The notes: a model not told the origin generated them from the letters alone. Positions 34,500 through 43,983 are shown, counted from the first letter of the stretch. The stretch is 64,000 bases of DNA from CAVSCR01 sp963726575 (GCA_963726575.1 CAVSCR010000005.1:806001-870000); one strand, 5' to 3'. Numbers and translations: made by a program.

Positions 34500-37080
34500 C
34501 AGACACGGACAGTCGTTGTCGGTGCACGGCACGGGCAGAGAGTCGCACGCTTGCCCAGCCCAGCCCCGCTGTCGCAACGGCCAGCATCGCGTCACCGACC
34601 GGAAGGGCAACCGTCGACAGCAGGTCCTGAAGGGTCGGCAGGTACACCCCTGCCAGCGCCAGCCCCAGCGAACCGGCGATGGTCACCGGAAGCAGCAGGT
34701 TGGCGGTCGTGAACGTCCGGGGGCGCAGGCCGACGGCGACGCCGAGCTGAAGGCTGGTGAGCGCCAGGAAGACCATGGTCTGCCAGGCTCGACCGGTGTC
34801 GGCCGCCCACAGCCCGACGCCGATCGTGACGGCGGCCAGAACGGCACCGACGATCACGACCCGCTGCCACAGCCCTTCGCCGAGCACCGTCTGGTCCGGC
34901 TGTCGGGGCGGACGTTGCATCGCGCCGCGGCTGGCCGGCTCGGCCCCCAGTGCCACCCCCGTGAGGCCGTGCGTCAGCAGGTTGATCCACAAGATCTGGG
35001 CGGCCACGAGCGGGACGAGCAGCCCGACGAGTGGGCCGAGCAGCATCAACGCGATCTCGGCCGCCCCTCCGGAGAGTCCGAAGACCAGGAAGAGGCGGAT
35101 GTTGGCGTAGACCCGACGTCCCTCCTCCACGGCTGTCACCACCGTCGCGAGATCGTCGTCGGCGAGGATCAGGTCTGCCGCCTGGCGGGCCACCTCGGTC
35201 CCGCGGTGACCCATGGCCACGCCGATGTCGGCCCTCCGCAGGGCTGGACCGTCGTTCACGCCGTCGCCGGTCATGGCCACGATCGCGCCGCGGTCCTTCC
35301 ACGCCTGGATCACCTCCAGCTTCTGCGCGGGGCTCGTTCGAGCGAAGACCCGAGGCGTCGTCAGGTCGGTGACCGCCCCCGACGTCAGGTCCGACCCCGT
35401 CACCACGCTGTCCGGCTGCGCTGCCTCCACATCGGTCAGCACGCCGACGCGCCGCGCGACTGCCGCCGCCGTGGCTGGATGGTCGCCGGTGATGAGGATC
35501 GGTCGCATCCCGGCCGCGCGGCAGGCAGCCAGGGTCGAGGCGGCGGCCGGTGTAGCGGGGTCGTTCATCGCCACGAGGCCCAGCAGGTGCTGGTCCACCG
35601 ATCGCCAGGCCTGGCCAGGCCTGACGTCGGCCGCGGTCACTGCGAGAACGCGAAACCCCTCCCGGGCGAGCTTCGCCGCCTCCTCCATGGCCCGGCCCCA
35701 CACCAGGACCTGCTGGCCGGCGCCGTGCCGAGTGTTCAGGGCCTCCACCGACCCCTTGCTGATCACCAGGTGATGACCACATTCGACGCCGCTGCCGTCG
35801 TAAACCGTCGTCATGCACTGGCTCTCGCTGTCGAACGGAATCTCGTCCGTCCGCTGGTAGCGGCGCTCCAGGAGGTCTCGGGTGATCCCCGCCTTGCCCC
35901 CAACAGTCAGCAGCGCGATCTCGGTCGGGTCACCGAGCCCCGACCACGGCATGCCCTGGGCAGCCGGTACGAGCAGCGTCGCATCGTTGCAGAGGACGAC
36001 CGCGTCCAAGAGCTCGATCACGTCCGGCGCACCCGCGAGGTCGAGGGTTCGGCTCTGCGACACGAAGGAGCCCACCGGGTCATAGCCCACACCCGAGACC
36101 GCGACCTGGCGGCGAGGTGTCCAGAGCTGCTCTACCACCATGCGCGCCTGTGTCAGCGTTCCGGTCTTATCTGTGGCAAGGACGCTGACGCAGCCGAGCG
36201 TCTCGACGGCCGCGAGCCGACGGATGATCGCGTTGCGGGCGGTCATTCTCCTAGCCCCGAGAGCCAGCCCGAACGTGACGACCGCCGGAAGCGACTCCGG
36301 CACAGCGGCCACCGCGAGGCTGACAGCCGTCACGAGCATGAGCTCGGTCGGCTCACCGCGCGCCAGTCCGGCGACCAGGACCACGCCCGACAAGGTGACG
36401 ACGACGACCGCCAACGTCCGGCCGAGCTCGGCGAGTCGTACCTGCAGGGGGGTTGGCCCTGCGCGGGTGTCCATCAGGGAGGCGATCTCGCCGAGAGCGC
36501 TGGTCGCACCCGTCCTGGTCACCTCGGCGGTTGCGCGGCCCTTGACCACGACGGTCCCCGAGGAGATCTCCTCCCCCGCCACCTCCCCGTGGCGGGCGCG
36601 CTTGCCGACGGCGACGGACTCACCGGTGAGCGCGGACTCGTCCACCAACAGCGACGACGCCTCGAGCAGGAAACCATCGGCTGGCACCACGTCGCCTTCG
36701 GCCAGTTCGACGACATCGCCGGGCACCAGCTCCGCGGCCGGGATCGGCGTCAGCCTGCCGTCGCGATAGACCCGAACGGACGGGCTCGTCAGCTGCACCA
36801 GTGCCGTCACCGCCCGGTCGGCTCGGATCTCCTGGACGACTCCGACGGTGGTGTTCACCGCGATGACCAGTGCGATGACCGCAGCGTCGGCCAGATCACC
36901 AGTGGCAACAGTCAGGATGCTGGCGATGAGCAGGACGATGATCAACGGGTCGCGCAACTGCCCGCCGATGCTGGCCCACACCGACGTGCGGCCGCGCTGC
37001 CGGACCTCGTTCGGTCCGACCACCGCCAACCGGCGACCGGCCTCTGCCGTGGACAGACCTCGAGCCGTCACACGTTCCAC
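34471..37080 (-). CDS. P-type cation-transporting ATPase (P2-like)
   Basis: The 869-residue protein has all P-type ATPase landmarks: N-terminal cation ATPase domain (LSTAEAGRRLAVVGPNEV), actuator loop TGES at 152-155, membrane motif PESLP at 261-265, phosphorylation site DKTGTLT (Asp304), and the hinge TGDGVNDGPALRRADIGVAMG. The pattern PESLPA with a C-terminal multi-helix domain suits a calcium or related P2-type pump, but ion specificity cannot be fixed here. It is the last gene of a minus-strand run starting at the DUF6529 gene. Its final residues (SAPIGSGRES) come from repeat copy 2. Confidence 0.88.
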   Translation of the reverse strand: MERVTARGLSTAEAGRRLAVVGPNEVRQRGRTSVWASIGGQLRDPLIIVLLIASILTVATGDLADAAVIALVIAVNTTVGVVQEIRADRAVTALVQLTSPSVRVYRDGRLTPIPAAELVPGDVVELAEGDVVPADGFLLEASSLLVDESALTGESVAVGKRARHGEVAGEEISSGTVVVKGRATAEVTRTGATSALGEIASLMDTRAGPTPLQVRLAELGRTLAVVVVTLSGVVLVAGLARGEPTELMLVTAVSLAVAAVPESLPAVVTFGLALGARRMTARNAIIRRLAAVETLGCVSVLATDKTGTLTQARMVVEQLWTPRRQVAVSGVGYDPVGSFVSQSRTLDLAGAPDVIELLDAVVLCNDATLLVPAAQGMPWSGLGDPTEIALLTVGGKAGITRDLLERRYQRTDEIPFDSESQCMTTVYDGSGVECGHHLVISKGSVEALNTRHGAGQQVLVWGRAMEEAAKLAREGFRVLAVTAADVRPGQAWRSVDQHLLGLVAMNDPATPAAASTLAACRAAGMRPILITGDHPATAAAVARRVGVLTDVEAAQPDSVVTGSDLTSGAVTDLTTPRVFARTSPAQKLEVIQAWKDRGAIVAMTGDGVNDGPALRRADIGVAMGHRGTEVARQAADLILADDDLATVVTAVEEGRRVYANIRLFLVFGLSGGAAEIALMLLGPLVGLLVPLVAAQILWINLLTHGLTGVALGAEPASRGAMQRPPRQPDQTVLGEGLWQRVVIVGAVLAAVTIGVGLWAADTGRAWQTMVFLALTSLQLGVAVGLRPRTFTTANLLLPVTIAGSLGLALAGVYLPTLQDLLSTVALPVGDAMLAVATAGLGWASVRLSARAVHRQRLSVSAPIGSGRES

Positions 37081-37124
37081 GATGACGGCCTGGCGTGGCC
37101 CTGGTCAGAGCCCAAGGTCCTCGG

Positions 37125-38069
37125 TCAGGTGCCGGCCGCCGCCACGATCGCGGCGACGTCGAACACGGTTGCCGTCTCCCGCTCCGACAACTCCCACAGC
37201 GACCGCATGGTGCTGAGGTTTCGGGTGCGTGAGGTGATCGGGCGTCGCACGGGTGGTCCGCTGTTCACCCACCGCGGCGTGTACAGCTCCCCACCGTCGG
37301 CGTGTGGATCGGTTGCCGCGCGCAACAACGGCAGCGCGCCACCGGCGGGCGACATGCCGAACTGCTGCGCGGCCGCGTGGAAGAACCGCTGACTGGAGCC
37401 ACCTGTCTCACGCACGCTGTTCGCCTGCAGGTCAGTGTTGACGAAGCCGGGATGCGCGACGAGGCTTCGCGCCCGCGAGCCGGCCGCACGCAGTCGTCGG
37501 TCGAGCTCGAGGCCGAAGTGCAGGTTCGCCAGCTTCGACTGACCGTAGGCGCGCCACGGGTTGTAGTGCCCATGCAGATGTGGGTTCGCCGGGTCGACAG
37601 TGCGTCCGTAGTGACGTCCCGTGCTGGTCACCGACACCACCCGGCCAGCCGGTGCTCTCACGAGCGCGGGGCACAGCCCAGCGGTGAGAACGAAGTGCCC
37701 GAGGTGGTTGGTCGCCAGCTGCAGCTCGAAGCCATCTGCCGTCGTCTGCTCCGGCACAGCCATCACGCCGGCGTTGTTGACCAACAGGTCGATGCGCGGG
37801 TGTCCATTGAGGATCTGACGGCTCGCGTCACGTACCGACGCCAAGACGGAGAGGTCGAGCGCCACGACCTCGAGCGAGGCGTCGGGTTGTGCCGCGATCA
37901 GGTCCTCGCGGGCGCGTTCGGCCTTGGCCAAGTTCCGAGCGGCCAGCACCACGTGCACACCATGGGCCGCCAGAGCCTGCGTCACGGCCAGCCCCAGCCC
38001 GGCGTTGGCGCCGGTCACCACCGCGACCCGACCCGACAGTGCGGGGATGTCGTCGACTCCCCAGCTCAT
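37125..38069 (-). CDS. SDR-family oxidoreductase
   Basis: The 314-residue protein is an SDR of the retinol dehydrogenase/WW-oxidoreductase-like type: TGANAGLG, NNAGVMAVP, VVSVTSTGRHYG, YGQSKLANL and HPGFVNTDLQ. Arg in AARNLAKAE after beta 2 favours NADP. It starts 13 bases after the permease stop, with GGGAG before its ATG, and leads into the P-type ATPase gene after 44 bases. The substrate is unknown. Confidence 0.82.
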   Translation of the reverse strand: MSWGVDDIPALSGRVAVVTGANAGLGLAVTQALAAHGVHVVLAARNLAKAERAREDLIAAQPDASLEVVALDLSVLASVRDASRQILNGHPRIDLLVNNAGVMAVPEQTTADGFELQLATNHLGHFVLTAGLCPALVRAPAGRVVSVTSTGRHYGRTVDPANPHLHGHYNPWRAYGQSKLANLHFGLELDRRLRAAGSRARSLVAHPGFVNTDLQANSVRETGGSSQRFFHAAAQQFGMSPAGGALPLLRAATDPHADGGELYTPRWVNSGPPVRRPITSRTRNLSTMRSLWELSERETATVFDVAAIVAAAGT

Positions 38070-38082
38070 GAGCCCACTCCCT

Positions 38083-39270
38083 TCACGAGGCCACCTGGTT
38101 CACGATGGTCGACCAGAGCCCGAACAGCATCAGTGCCGACGACGCGATGGCCAGGACCGCCGCTCCAGCTACCCGGCTCCCCCGTCGTTCCATCGCACGC
38201 TGTGAGCGCCGGGCGATGAAGAACGGGTAGCTGACGAACACCAGGAGCTGTGCCAGCCACAAGGCGATCAGTGATGGCTTGAGCAGGTCGTTGTACACCC
38301 GTTCGGGATTCACCAGCGCCACCACGCTGCCCGCCACCAGGACCACAGCCAGAACTCGCGACCACCGGGGCACCGGTGCCGCGGTCAATGCGTGCAACAG
38401 CCTCGACAGCGCGAGGAACTCCGCCACCATCACCCCGACCACGGACGCCACGACCCCGATGCCGATCGCGTCCGCGAGGAGTCGCATCCGGGCTGCGTCG
38501 GCCACGGCCAGCCCAGGTAGCCCACCGGACAACAGCCCAGGCGCCAGCCGTGCCATCGGTAGGGCGACCACCAGCACGGCCATTGCGACGATGGCCCAGC
38601 CCACGGGGAGCTCCCGGCGGATCGACACCGACCCGCCGACCACCTCACCGCCGACGAACAGCGCCAAGCTCGAGCAGATGAACAGGATCGAGAGATTGCC
38701 ACCGGCCAGCAGCAGGTCGTGCGGCGACGCAGTGGCGAGCGTCGATGCCACGTCGCTCGTCGTCGGCGCCCGCCAGGCAGCCACGGCCAATCCTGCGACG
38801 AGCACGAGCTGGGTGATCGCGAGCACCGCTACGGCCGTCAACGCATGCCGCAGCGGCAGCAGCGCCACCGCTGCCACGACGACGGCGACCAACACCTGGG
38901 CGACGGGCCGACTCGACGGGCCCCAGCCGAAGGCCGCCGGCATCACGTCGTAGGCCAGATAGGTCGCCGTGTAGACGAGGTAGAGCAGGTAGCTGACCAC
39001 CCACAACGCCGCCTGCAGCCAGGCGACGTACTTCCCTGCCCCTGCGCGGACGAAGGCATACAGTCCGCCCGGCCCGACGACGTCTGCGGAGTAGCTGCGC
39101 CAGACCACGATGACCGGGACGAACATCGCGATCCCCAGTAGTGCGACGCGACCCGCCGAGCCACGCGCATCGCCGAGCACTCCTGGCAGGTACACCGCCA
39201 CGAGCACCAACGGGCCTCCGGTGGCTGCGACCGTCAGCCACCGGAAGCGCGCCGCGGAGATCAGCCCCAA
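38083..39270 (-). CDS. APC-superfamily permease-like membrane protein
   Basis: The 395-residue protein has about 11-12 hydrophobic segments and an APC-like N-terminal pattern (ATGGPLVLVAVYLPGVLG, VVGPGGLYAFVRAGAGKYVAW). It is shorter than typical amino acid permeases. The only in-frame start after the preceding stop is TTG at 39270, which lies inside the end of the upstream lipoprotein gene (ten-base overlap), so expression is probably coupled. Substrate unknown. Confidence 0.7.
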   Translation of the reverse strand: MGLISAARFRWLTVAATGGPLVLVAVYLPGVLGDARGSAGRVALLGIAMFVPVIVVWRSYSADVVGPGGLYAFVRAGAGKYVAWLQAALWVVSYLLYLVYTATYLAYDVMPAAFGWGPSSRPVAQVLVAVVVAAVALLPLRHALTAVAVLAITQLVLVAGLAVAAWRAPTTSDVASTLATASPHDLLLAGGNLSILFICSSLALFVGGEVVGGSVSIRRELPVGWAIVAMAVLVVALPMARLAPGLLSGGLPGLAVADAARMRLLADAIGIGVVASVVGVMVAEFLALSRLLHALTAAPVPRWSRVLAVVLVAGSVVALVNPERVYNDLLKPSLIALWLAQLLVFVSYPFFIARRSQRAMERRGSRVAGAAVLAIASSALMLFGLWSTIVNQVAS

Positions 39271-39848
39271 CCACCACCGCTTGACGTCGTGGCGGACGAC
39301 GACGGACTCGGTGTCGAACTACCGCTTCCGCCACTCGTCGTGGTGATCTGTGCGCCTGACGGTGACACGACCCACCACACTCCTCCGGAGAGGTTCGTGC
39401 CCTGCCCCGTGATGGCGCCAGGCGTGGAATCGCCCACATACGTGTACACCGGCCACCCGTTCACGGTGAGCTGCTTGGTTCCGTCACTGCGCTTGAGCAC
39501 GCCCAGCTTGGCGGACACGCCAGCCCCTGCTGTGGCCATCGACGCTGGCGCCGGGACGGGCGGCCAGTACGTCAGACAGCTGCCGGTGCAGTTGGAGTGC
39601 CCCTGCGAATCGGCTCCGAAGACGTACAGAGCCATGCCTTGGCCGTTCACGAGAATCGTGCCGACCGGGGTCGAGGCGGTGCCGACCACCCCGCCCGACG
39701 CAGTGGACGCCGGTGGCGTCGTGCCTGCGGCCCCGGGGCTGCTCCCCCCGCCGCTGGAGCTGCCGCATGCAGCCAGCAGAAATCCTGCCGCGATCGCGCC
39801 GACCGCCGTGAACCAGTACCGATCGCGAGAAACTCGCCTCACTGCCAT
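39261..39848 (-). CDS. Lipoprotein with secreted-repeat (COG4315/PF03640-like) domain
   Basis: The 195-residue protein has a lipoprotein signal ending in LLAACGSS (lipobox Cys28), a low-complexity linker, then two units of the secreted repeat family: VGTILVNGQGMALYVFGADSQG with CTGSCLTYWPP, and LTVNGWPVYTYVGDSTPG. The tail is Ser/Gly-rich. The family has no firm function. It is 60 bases after the DUF6529 gene, an association seen in other actinobacteria. Confidence 0.82.
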   Translation of the reverse strand: MAVRRVSRDRYWFTAVGAIAAGFLLAACGSSSGGGSSPGAAGTTPPASTASGGVVGTASTPVGTILVNGQGMALYVFGADSQGHSNCTGSCLTYWPPVPAPASMATAGAGVSAKLGVLKRSDGTKQLTVNGWPVYTYVGDSTPGAITGQGTNLSGGVWWVVSPSGAQITTTSGGSGSSTPSPSSSATTSSGGGWG

Positions 39849-39908
39849 CGCCGCCTTCCGAACGACTTGACCCCGTGTCAGTGGAAACGCGCCAGGCGCC
39901 GGTTCGGT

Positions 39909-40493
39909 TCAGTACCCGATGGGGCGATGGGTGAAGTACCACAGCGCCGACGTCAGCCAGAGAAGCATGAGCACGGTGAAGAGGGTGCCGCCCAGCACCG
40001 GGACGAGCCAGCCCGGCAGCCGGTGCGACTTCAGCGCCAGCATCTTGCTCACGAACACGCCGTAGAACGCGCAGCCCATGACCGAGTGGATCAACACCCG
40101 TTGGCTGTACGACTCGAAGCCCAGCGACCACAGGCAGTGGTAGGCCACCGGCACCGTCAGCAGCACCGCGATGACGCCGGACGTGCGGTGGGTGATGGTG
40201 ACCCAACTCGGACTCGGGCCGGTGCCGAAACGCTGGTAGATCCGAAGCGCGGTCACCACCTGGACAACTCCGAAGCACACCGCCGCGGTGGCCAGCCACG
40301 ACTTCATGTCCAGCATCGTGGGGAACCCGAAGAGCGCGATCGGGCGACCGGTCGGCTGGTGGTGGCGACCGTACGCACCGAGCGCGACGGCGACCGCCCC
40401 ACCCGCCACGAGAATCGCCACCAGGGCGGCCGTGCTCCTGGGCGTCCCCTGCGGTGACGGGGAGACCTGGTCGGGGACGGAATCAGCGCTCAT
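39909..40493 (-). CDS. DUF6529-type four-helix membrane protein
   Basis: The 194-residue protein has five hydrophobic segments and conserved His residues in and near them (WVTITHRTSGVIAVLL, VPVAYHCLWSLGF, VLIHSVMGCAFYGVFVSKML), a pattern that suggests heme or metal binding within the membrane. It is first in a minus-strand run followed by the secreted-repeat lipoprotein. ATG at 40493 has only weak upstream complementarity to 16S rRNA. Two inverted repeats lie in the 290-base upstream gap. Confidence 0.7.
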   Translation of the reverse strand: MSADSVPDQVSPSPQGTPRSTAALVAILVAGGAVAVALGAYGRHHQPTGRPIALFGFPTMLDMKSWLATAAVCFGVVQVVTALRIYQRFGTGPSPSWVTITHRTSGVIAVLLTVPVAYHCLWSLGFESYSQRVLIHSVMGCAFYGVFVSKMLALKSHRLPGWLVPVLGGTLFTVLMLLWLTSALWYFTHRPIGY

Positions 40494-40562
40494 GGGACCA
40501 CCTCGAGACTGATGCTCCCGCGCGACGGCCTTCGTCGCACGCAGGCCAGCCGAGCGCGGCGA

Positions 40563-40581
40563 CAGGTTCGGTCGGAACCTG
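40563..40581. promoter_or_regulatory. Inverted repeat upstream of the DUF6529 gene
   Basis: CAGGTTC-GGTCG-GAACCTG is a perfect dyad with 7-base arms, 70 bases upstream of the DUF6529 start. It could be an operator. Confidence 0.35.
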
Positions 40582-40627
40582 GTGGCGTGCCGCACTGGGC
40601 CAGAATCGGTTCGGCACCGAGGCAAAT

Positions 40628-40654
40628 ATGACAGTTCTCTGGGCGCACTGTCAT
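40628..40654. promoter_or_regulatory. Inverted repeat ATGACAGT-N11-ACTGTCAT
   Basis: The 8-base arms are perfect, and flanking GCAAA / TTTTGC extends the symmetry with one slipped base. It lies centrally in the divergent gap between the DUF6529 operon and the 82-residue gene, as expected of a repressor or activator site shared by two promoters. The gap otherwise holds no gene that I can support. Confidence 0.4.
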
Positions 40655-40784
40655 TTTGCCCGAGACCGACTTAGCGTGGGCCTGGACACCCCGTTCGTGC
40701 CTCCCCCGTCGCGAGCGGGGTGCCGCCACGTCCGGGGCCGGTCGGTCGCTTGACCGCCCCCCGCCGGGCCTCCACCCTGAGCAG

Positions 40785-41033
40785 ATGGACCGGGTCAGCC
40801 CACTGCCGTCCAACGGCGGCGTGTTCTTCGATCCGCGCGACGAAGCGCGCTCCCTACGCGTGTCCTACCACGCCGATCTCGACGTGTTCGTCCTCAGTCT
40901 TTGGCGCGACGCGGAGTGCCTGGGCAGTTTCCAGCTTCCGGCTCAGGACAGTCCGCGGTTCGTGCACACGTTGATGACATCTCTGATCGCGACGTCCCTG
41001 CCGGACAGCCTGCGTCCACCCGCGTCTGCCTGA
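40785..41033 (+). CDS. Hypothetical 82-residue protein
   Basis: The product MDRVSPLPSNGGVFFDPRD... contains a beta-rich core (SLRVSYHADLDVFVLSLWRDAECLGSFQL), then LPAQDSPRFVHTLMTSLI. I do not recognise it. The composition and third-position GC are typical of real coding sequence in this genome, and no overlapping gene competes. No clear ribosome binding site is visible. Confidence 0.5.
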   Translation: MDRVSPLPSNGGVFFDPRDEARSLRVSYHADLDVFVLSLWRDAECLGSFQLPAQDSPRFVHTLMTSLIATSLPDSLRPPASA

Positions 41034-41194
41034 CCAGCGAGGAAATAACCAGTCGTCGCACCGGTCCCCCGCGTGCTTGACTCCGAGGACGCGGCGTCCA
41101 CCTGCTCGCGTCCACTGACACCCAGGAGCCCCGATGCGAGCAGCGCTCATCTCCAATGCACCCGAGTTGTCCATCGAGTCGAGGAGTATGACGC

Positions 41195-43204
41195 TTGGTC
41201 GCACGAACGCTCAATCTCGGGATCCTGGCGCATGTCGACGCCGGTAAGACCACACTGACCGAACGGCTGCTCTTCGCGGCCGGGGTCATCGACAGCGTCG
41301 GAAGCGTCGACGCCGGCACAACGCAGACCGACTCCTTGGAGTTGGAGCGACAGCGGGGCATCACCATCCGCTCCGCCGTTGCCTCGATGCGGGTAGATGG
41401 CACCACCGTCAATCTGATCGACACGCCCGGACACCCGGACTTCATCGCCGAGGTGGAGCGGGTGCTGGGGGTGCTCGACGGCGTCGTCCTGGTGATCTCG
41501 GCGGTCGAGGGCGTCCAGCCGCAGACGCGTGTCTTGATGCGGGCGCTGAAGCGACTCGAGGTGCCGACGCTCGTGTTCGTCAACAAGATCGACCGCGTCG
41601 GTGCGCGTGATGAGGAGACGCTCGAGCAGATCCGCGGGCGCCTCACCCCCGATGTGATCTCCATGGGGCGGGTCACCAGCCTGGGAACTCCAGCCGCGCA
41701 GTTCACGGCGGGCTCACCGAACGACGACGGGTTCCTGGAGTCAGCCGTGGAACTGCTGGCCCCTCGTTGCCCGTCACTGCTGGACGACTACGTGGAGCAC
41801 GACACATGGCTTGATCCCGATCGGCTCGATCAGGAGCTTCGGGCGCAGGTCAAGGCGGCGGCGATCCATCCCCTGTACTTCGGTTCCGCGATCACCGGCG
41901 CCGGCACGGCAGATCTGCTCGCCGCACTCTCGTTGCTCCTGCCAGAGACCCCGAGCGGCACCGACGGTCCCGGCTCCGGAGTGGTGTTCAAGATCGAGCG
42001 AGGCGCCGCCACAGCGAAGGTGGTCTACGTCCGCATGTTCGCCGGCACCACACGCAACCGCGATCGGCTCGAGCTGAACGGTCAGGTGAGCGAGACGGTG
42101 AAGGGGATCAGCGTCATCTCCGGCGGTCGCTGGATGCCGTGCCCGCAGGCCAAAGCGGGCGATGTTGCGCGGCTGGCCGGTCTGACCTCCGCCCGGGTGG
42201 GGGACGCCTTCGGCGACGTTCCGGCCCAGCACTGGCGACACCACTTCGCGGCACCGACGCTCCAGGCAGTCGTGGAACCGCAGGATCCTGGTGACGCCGC
42301 GGCGCTGCACGTCGCGCTCTCCCGACTCGCCGAAGAGGACCCGCTGATCGACGTCCAACAAGACGATCGACGTCACGAACTCTCGGTGTCGCTGTACGGC
42401 GAGGTGCAGAAGGAGGTGCTGCAAGCAACGTTGGCGCGCGAGTTCGGCGTCGTGGTGAGGTTCCGGCCGACCACCACCATCTGCATCGAACGGCCCCTCG
42501 GTTCCGGGGCGTCCCTGCAGGTGTTACACACCGAGTCCAACCCGTTCCTGGCGACGATCGGACTGCGGATCGACCCGGCGGCGGCAGGGTCCGGGGTCAC
42601 CGTGGCCCTCGACGTCGAGGCGCGAACCGTGCCGCTCTACGCCTACCGGAACCTGACGAGCTTTGCGGTGGCAATGGATGAGTACGTACGCGAGGCCTTG
42701 CGCGAGGGGCTGTACGGCTGGCAGGTGACCGATTGCGCGGTGACGATGACCCGGTGCGGGTACAGCTCCCCCGACGGGCCGCCGAGCACCCGTGATCGGC
42801 TGAGCACGCCCGCCGACTTTCGGCGACTCACCCCCATGGTGGTGATGCAGGCACTGCGCCACGTCGGGACCGCGGTGTGCGAACCGGTCCTGCACATGAC
42901 GCTGGAGGTCCCCGTAGCGAGCAGCGGCGCGATGCAAGCGGCCCTGCGTCGAGAGGGGGCGGTGGTGCAGAACCAGACGACGCGCGCTGATCTCGTCACC
43001 ATCGAGGCTCGGCTTCCGGTGTCCGCCGCGCAGGTCGTGCAGCGCCAGCTGCCGGCCGTGACCAGCGGCGAAGGCGTGGCGGAATCCCGACTCGTGGGTC
43101 ATCAAGCCGTACGGGGGACGCCGCCCACTCGGCGCAGGCTCAGCGTCAACCCCCTGAACCGGGTGGAGTACGTCAGGTCGGTGAACCGGCCCGCCCAGCG
43201 CTAG
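41195..43204 (+). CDS. TetM/OtrA-like ribosomal protection GTPase
   Basis: The 669-residue protein is an EF-G-like GTPase of the tetracycline ribosomal protection family. GTPase motifs: AHVDAGKTT (G1, residues 12-20), RGITI (G2), DTPGH (G3), NKID (G4). The domain II-V order follows, with the typical CGYSSPDGPPSTRDR region near residue 524. TTG at 41195 is preceded by GAGGAG. Intrinsic members such as OtrA are common in antibiotic-producing and soil actinobacteria and do not always confer resistance. The 161 bases upstream hold a TTGACT box near 41077 but no obvious leader peptide. Confidence 0.85.
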   Translation: MVARTLNLGILAHVDAGKTTLTERLLFAAGVIDSVGSVDAGTTQTDSLELERQRGITIRSAVASMRVDGTTVNLIDTPGHPDFIAEVERVLGVLDGVVLVISAVEGVQPQTRVLMRALKRLEVPTLVFVNKIDRVGARDEETLEQIRGRLTPDVISMGRVTSLGTPAAQFTAGSPNDDGFLESAVELLAPRCPSLLDDYVEHDTWLDPDRLDQELRAQVKAAAIHPLYFGSAITGAGTADLLAALSLLLPETPSGTDGPGSGVVFKIERGAATAKVVYVRMFAGTTRNRDRLELNGQVSETVKGISVISGGRWMPCPQAKAGDVARLAGLTSARVGDAFGDVPAQHWRHHFAAPTLQAVVEPQDPGDAAALHVALSRLAEEDPLIDVQQDDRRHELSVSLYGEVQKEVLQATLAREFGVVVRFRPTTTICIERPLGSGASLQVLHTESNPFLATIGLRIDPAAAGSGVTVALDVEARTVPLYAYRNLTSFAVAMDEYVREALREGLYGWQVTDCAVTMTRCGYSSPDGPPSTRDRLSTPADFRRLTPMVVMQALRHVGTAVCEPVLHMTLEVPVASSGAMQAALRREGAVVQNQTTRADLVTIEARLPVSAAQVVQRQLPAVTSGEGVAESRLVGHQAVRGTPPTRRRLSVNPLNRVEYVRSVNRPAQR

Positions 43205-43761
43205 TCGGGCAGCTCCTCGGTGCCGGAGAGGACCAGGTCGGCCGCCTCCACCGGACGCTCCCGCTGGACGTAGCGGTCCTCTGCCGACATCCAGTCGCGC
43301 CAGAGCTCCGCGGCCGCCTCCCCGTCGCGCGCCAGACCGCGTCGCAACCGCTCGTCCTCGGGTGTCTCCACCCAGATCCGAAAGCACAGGTAGGGGCGAA
43401 ATGCGACGCGTGACGCCGACACACCCTCGAGGACCACGAAGCCGCCGGGTACAACGTCGTGCCACTCCGCCAACCGCCGTCGATCCCAGTCATAACGCTG
43501 GTAGCGCGCCGGACGGTTGACCGACAACGGGTCGAGGACCTGCTCGAGCAACCTCGGCCACCACTGGATGGGATTGTCCCAGCTGGCGAAGTCGTCGGTC
43601 TTCACGATCGGCGCATCCCCGAGCGCTCGAGCCAGTCGTCTGCTCAGCGTCGTCTTGCCGGCACCGCCGAGGCCGTCGATCGCCACCACACGCGTGGTCA
43701 TGTCCGCCGGTGCGGCTGTTGCCGACACCAGGGCTGCGATCTGGGAGACCGAAAGGGCCAC
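43201..43761 (-). CDS. P-loop uridine kinase-like protein
   Basis: The 186-residue protein has the Walker A motif DGLGGAGKTTLS near residue 34, the nucleoside kinase lid region and ...VVLEGVSASRVAFRPYL (Walker B side). It resembles the uridine kinase/phosphoribulokinase family found as single genes in actinobacteria; the substrate is unproven. The stop overlaps the stop of the ribosomal protection gene (convergent, shared bases 43201-43204). The start is GTG. Confidence 0.75.
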   Translation of the reverse strand: MALSVSQIAALVSATAAPADMTTRVVAIDGLGGAGKTTLSRRLARALGDAPIVKTDDFASWDNPIQWWPRLLEQVLDPLSVNRPARYQRYDWDRRRLAEWHDVVPGGFVVLEGVSASRVAFRPYLCFRIWVETPEDERLRRGLARDGEAAAELWRDWMSAEDRYVQRERPVEAADLVLSGTEELPD

Positions 43762-43909
43762 GTCCGTGAGCCTGGCAGACCAGTTCGTTCATCGGCCGCG
43801 GTTGCCCTGCGCCCTCATCTGCGGCACAAGGAGTACTTGATACGGCCGAGCGGGTGAATCTGGCGCCGCGAGTCTGGCGTTCCTCCGGTACCGCGCCCAC
43901 GATGCGTGA

Positions 43910-43933
43910 CGGATGCATCACGTACTGCATCCG
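43910..43933. promoter_or_regulatory. Inverted repeat upstream of the GASW subtilase
   Basis: CGGATGCA-TCACGTAC-TGCATCCG has perfect 8-base arms and ends 50 bases before the subtilase start. It overlaps a second partial dyad (GATGCGTGAC / GGATGCATC). It may be an operator. The rest of the 222-base gap shows no gene. Confidence 0.4.
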
Positions 43934-43983
43934 TGGGGTGAGGGAACGGGCCGCGCTCGCGGCCATGGACAGGGGGGCCTGTC

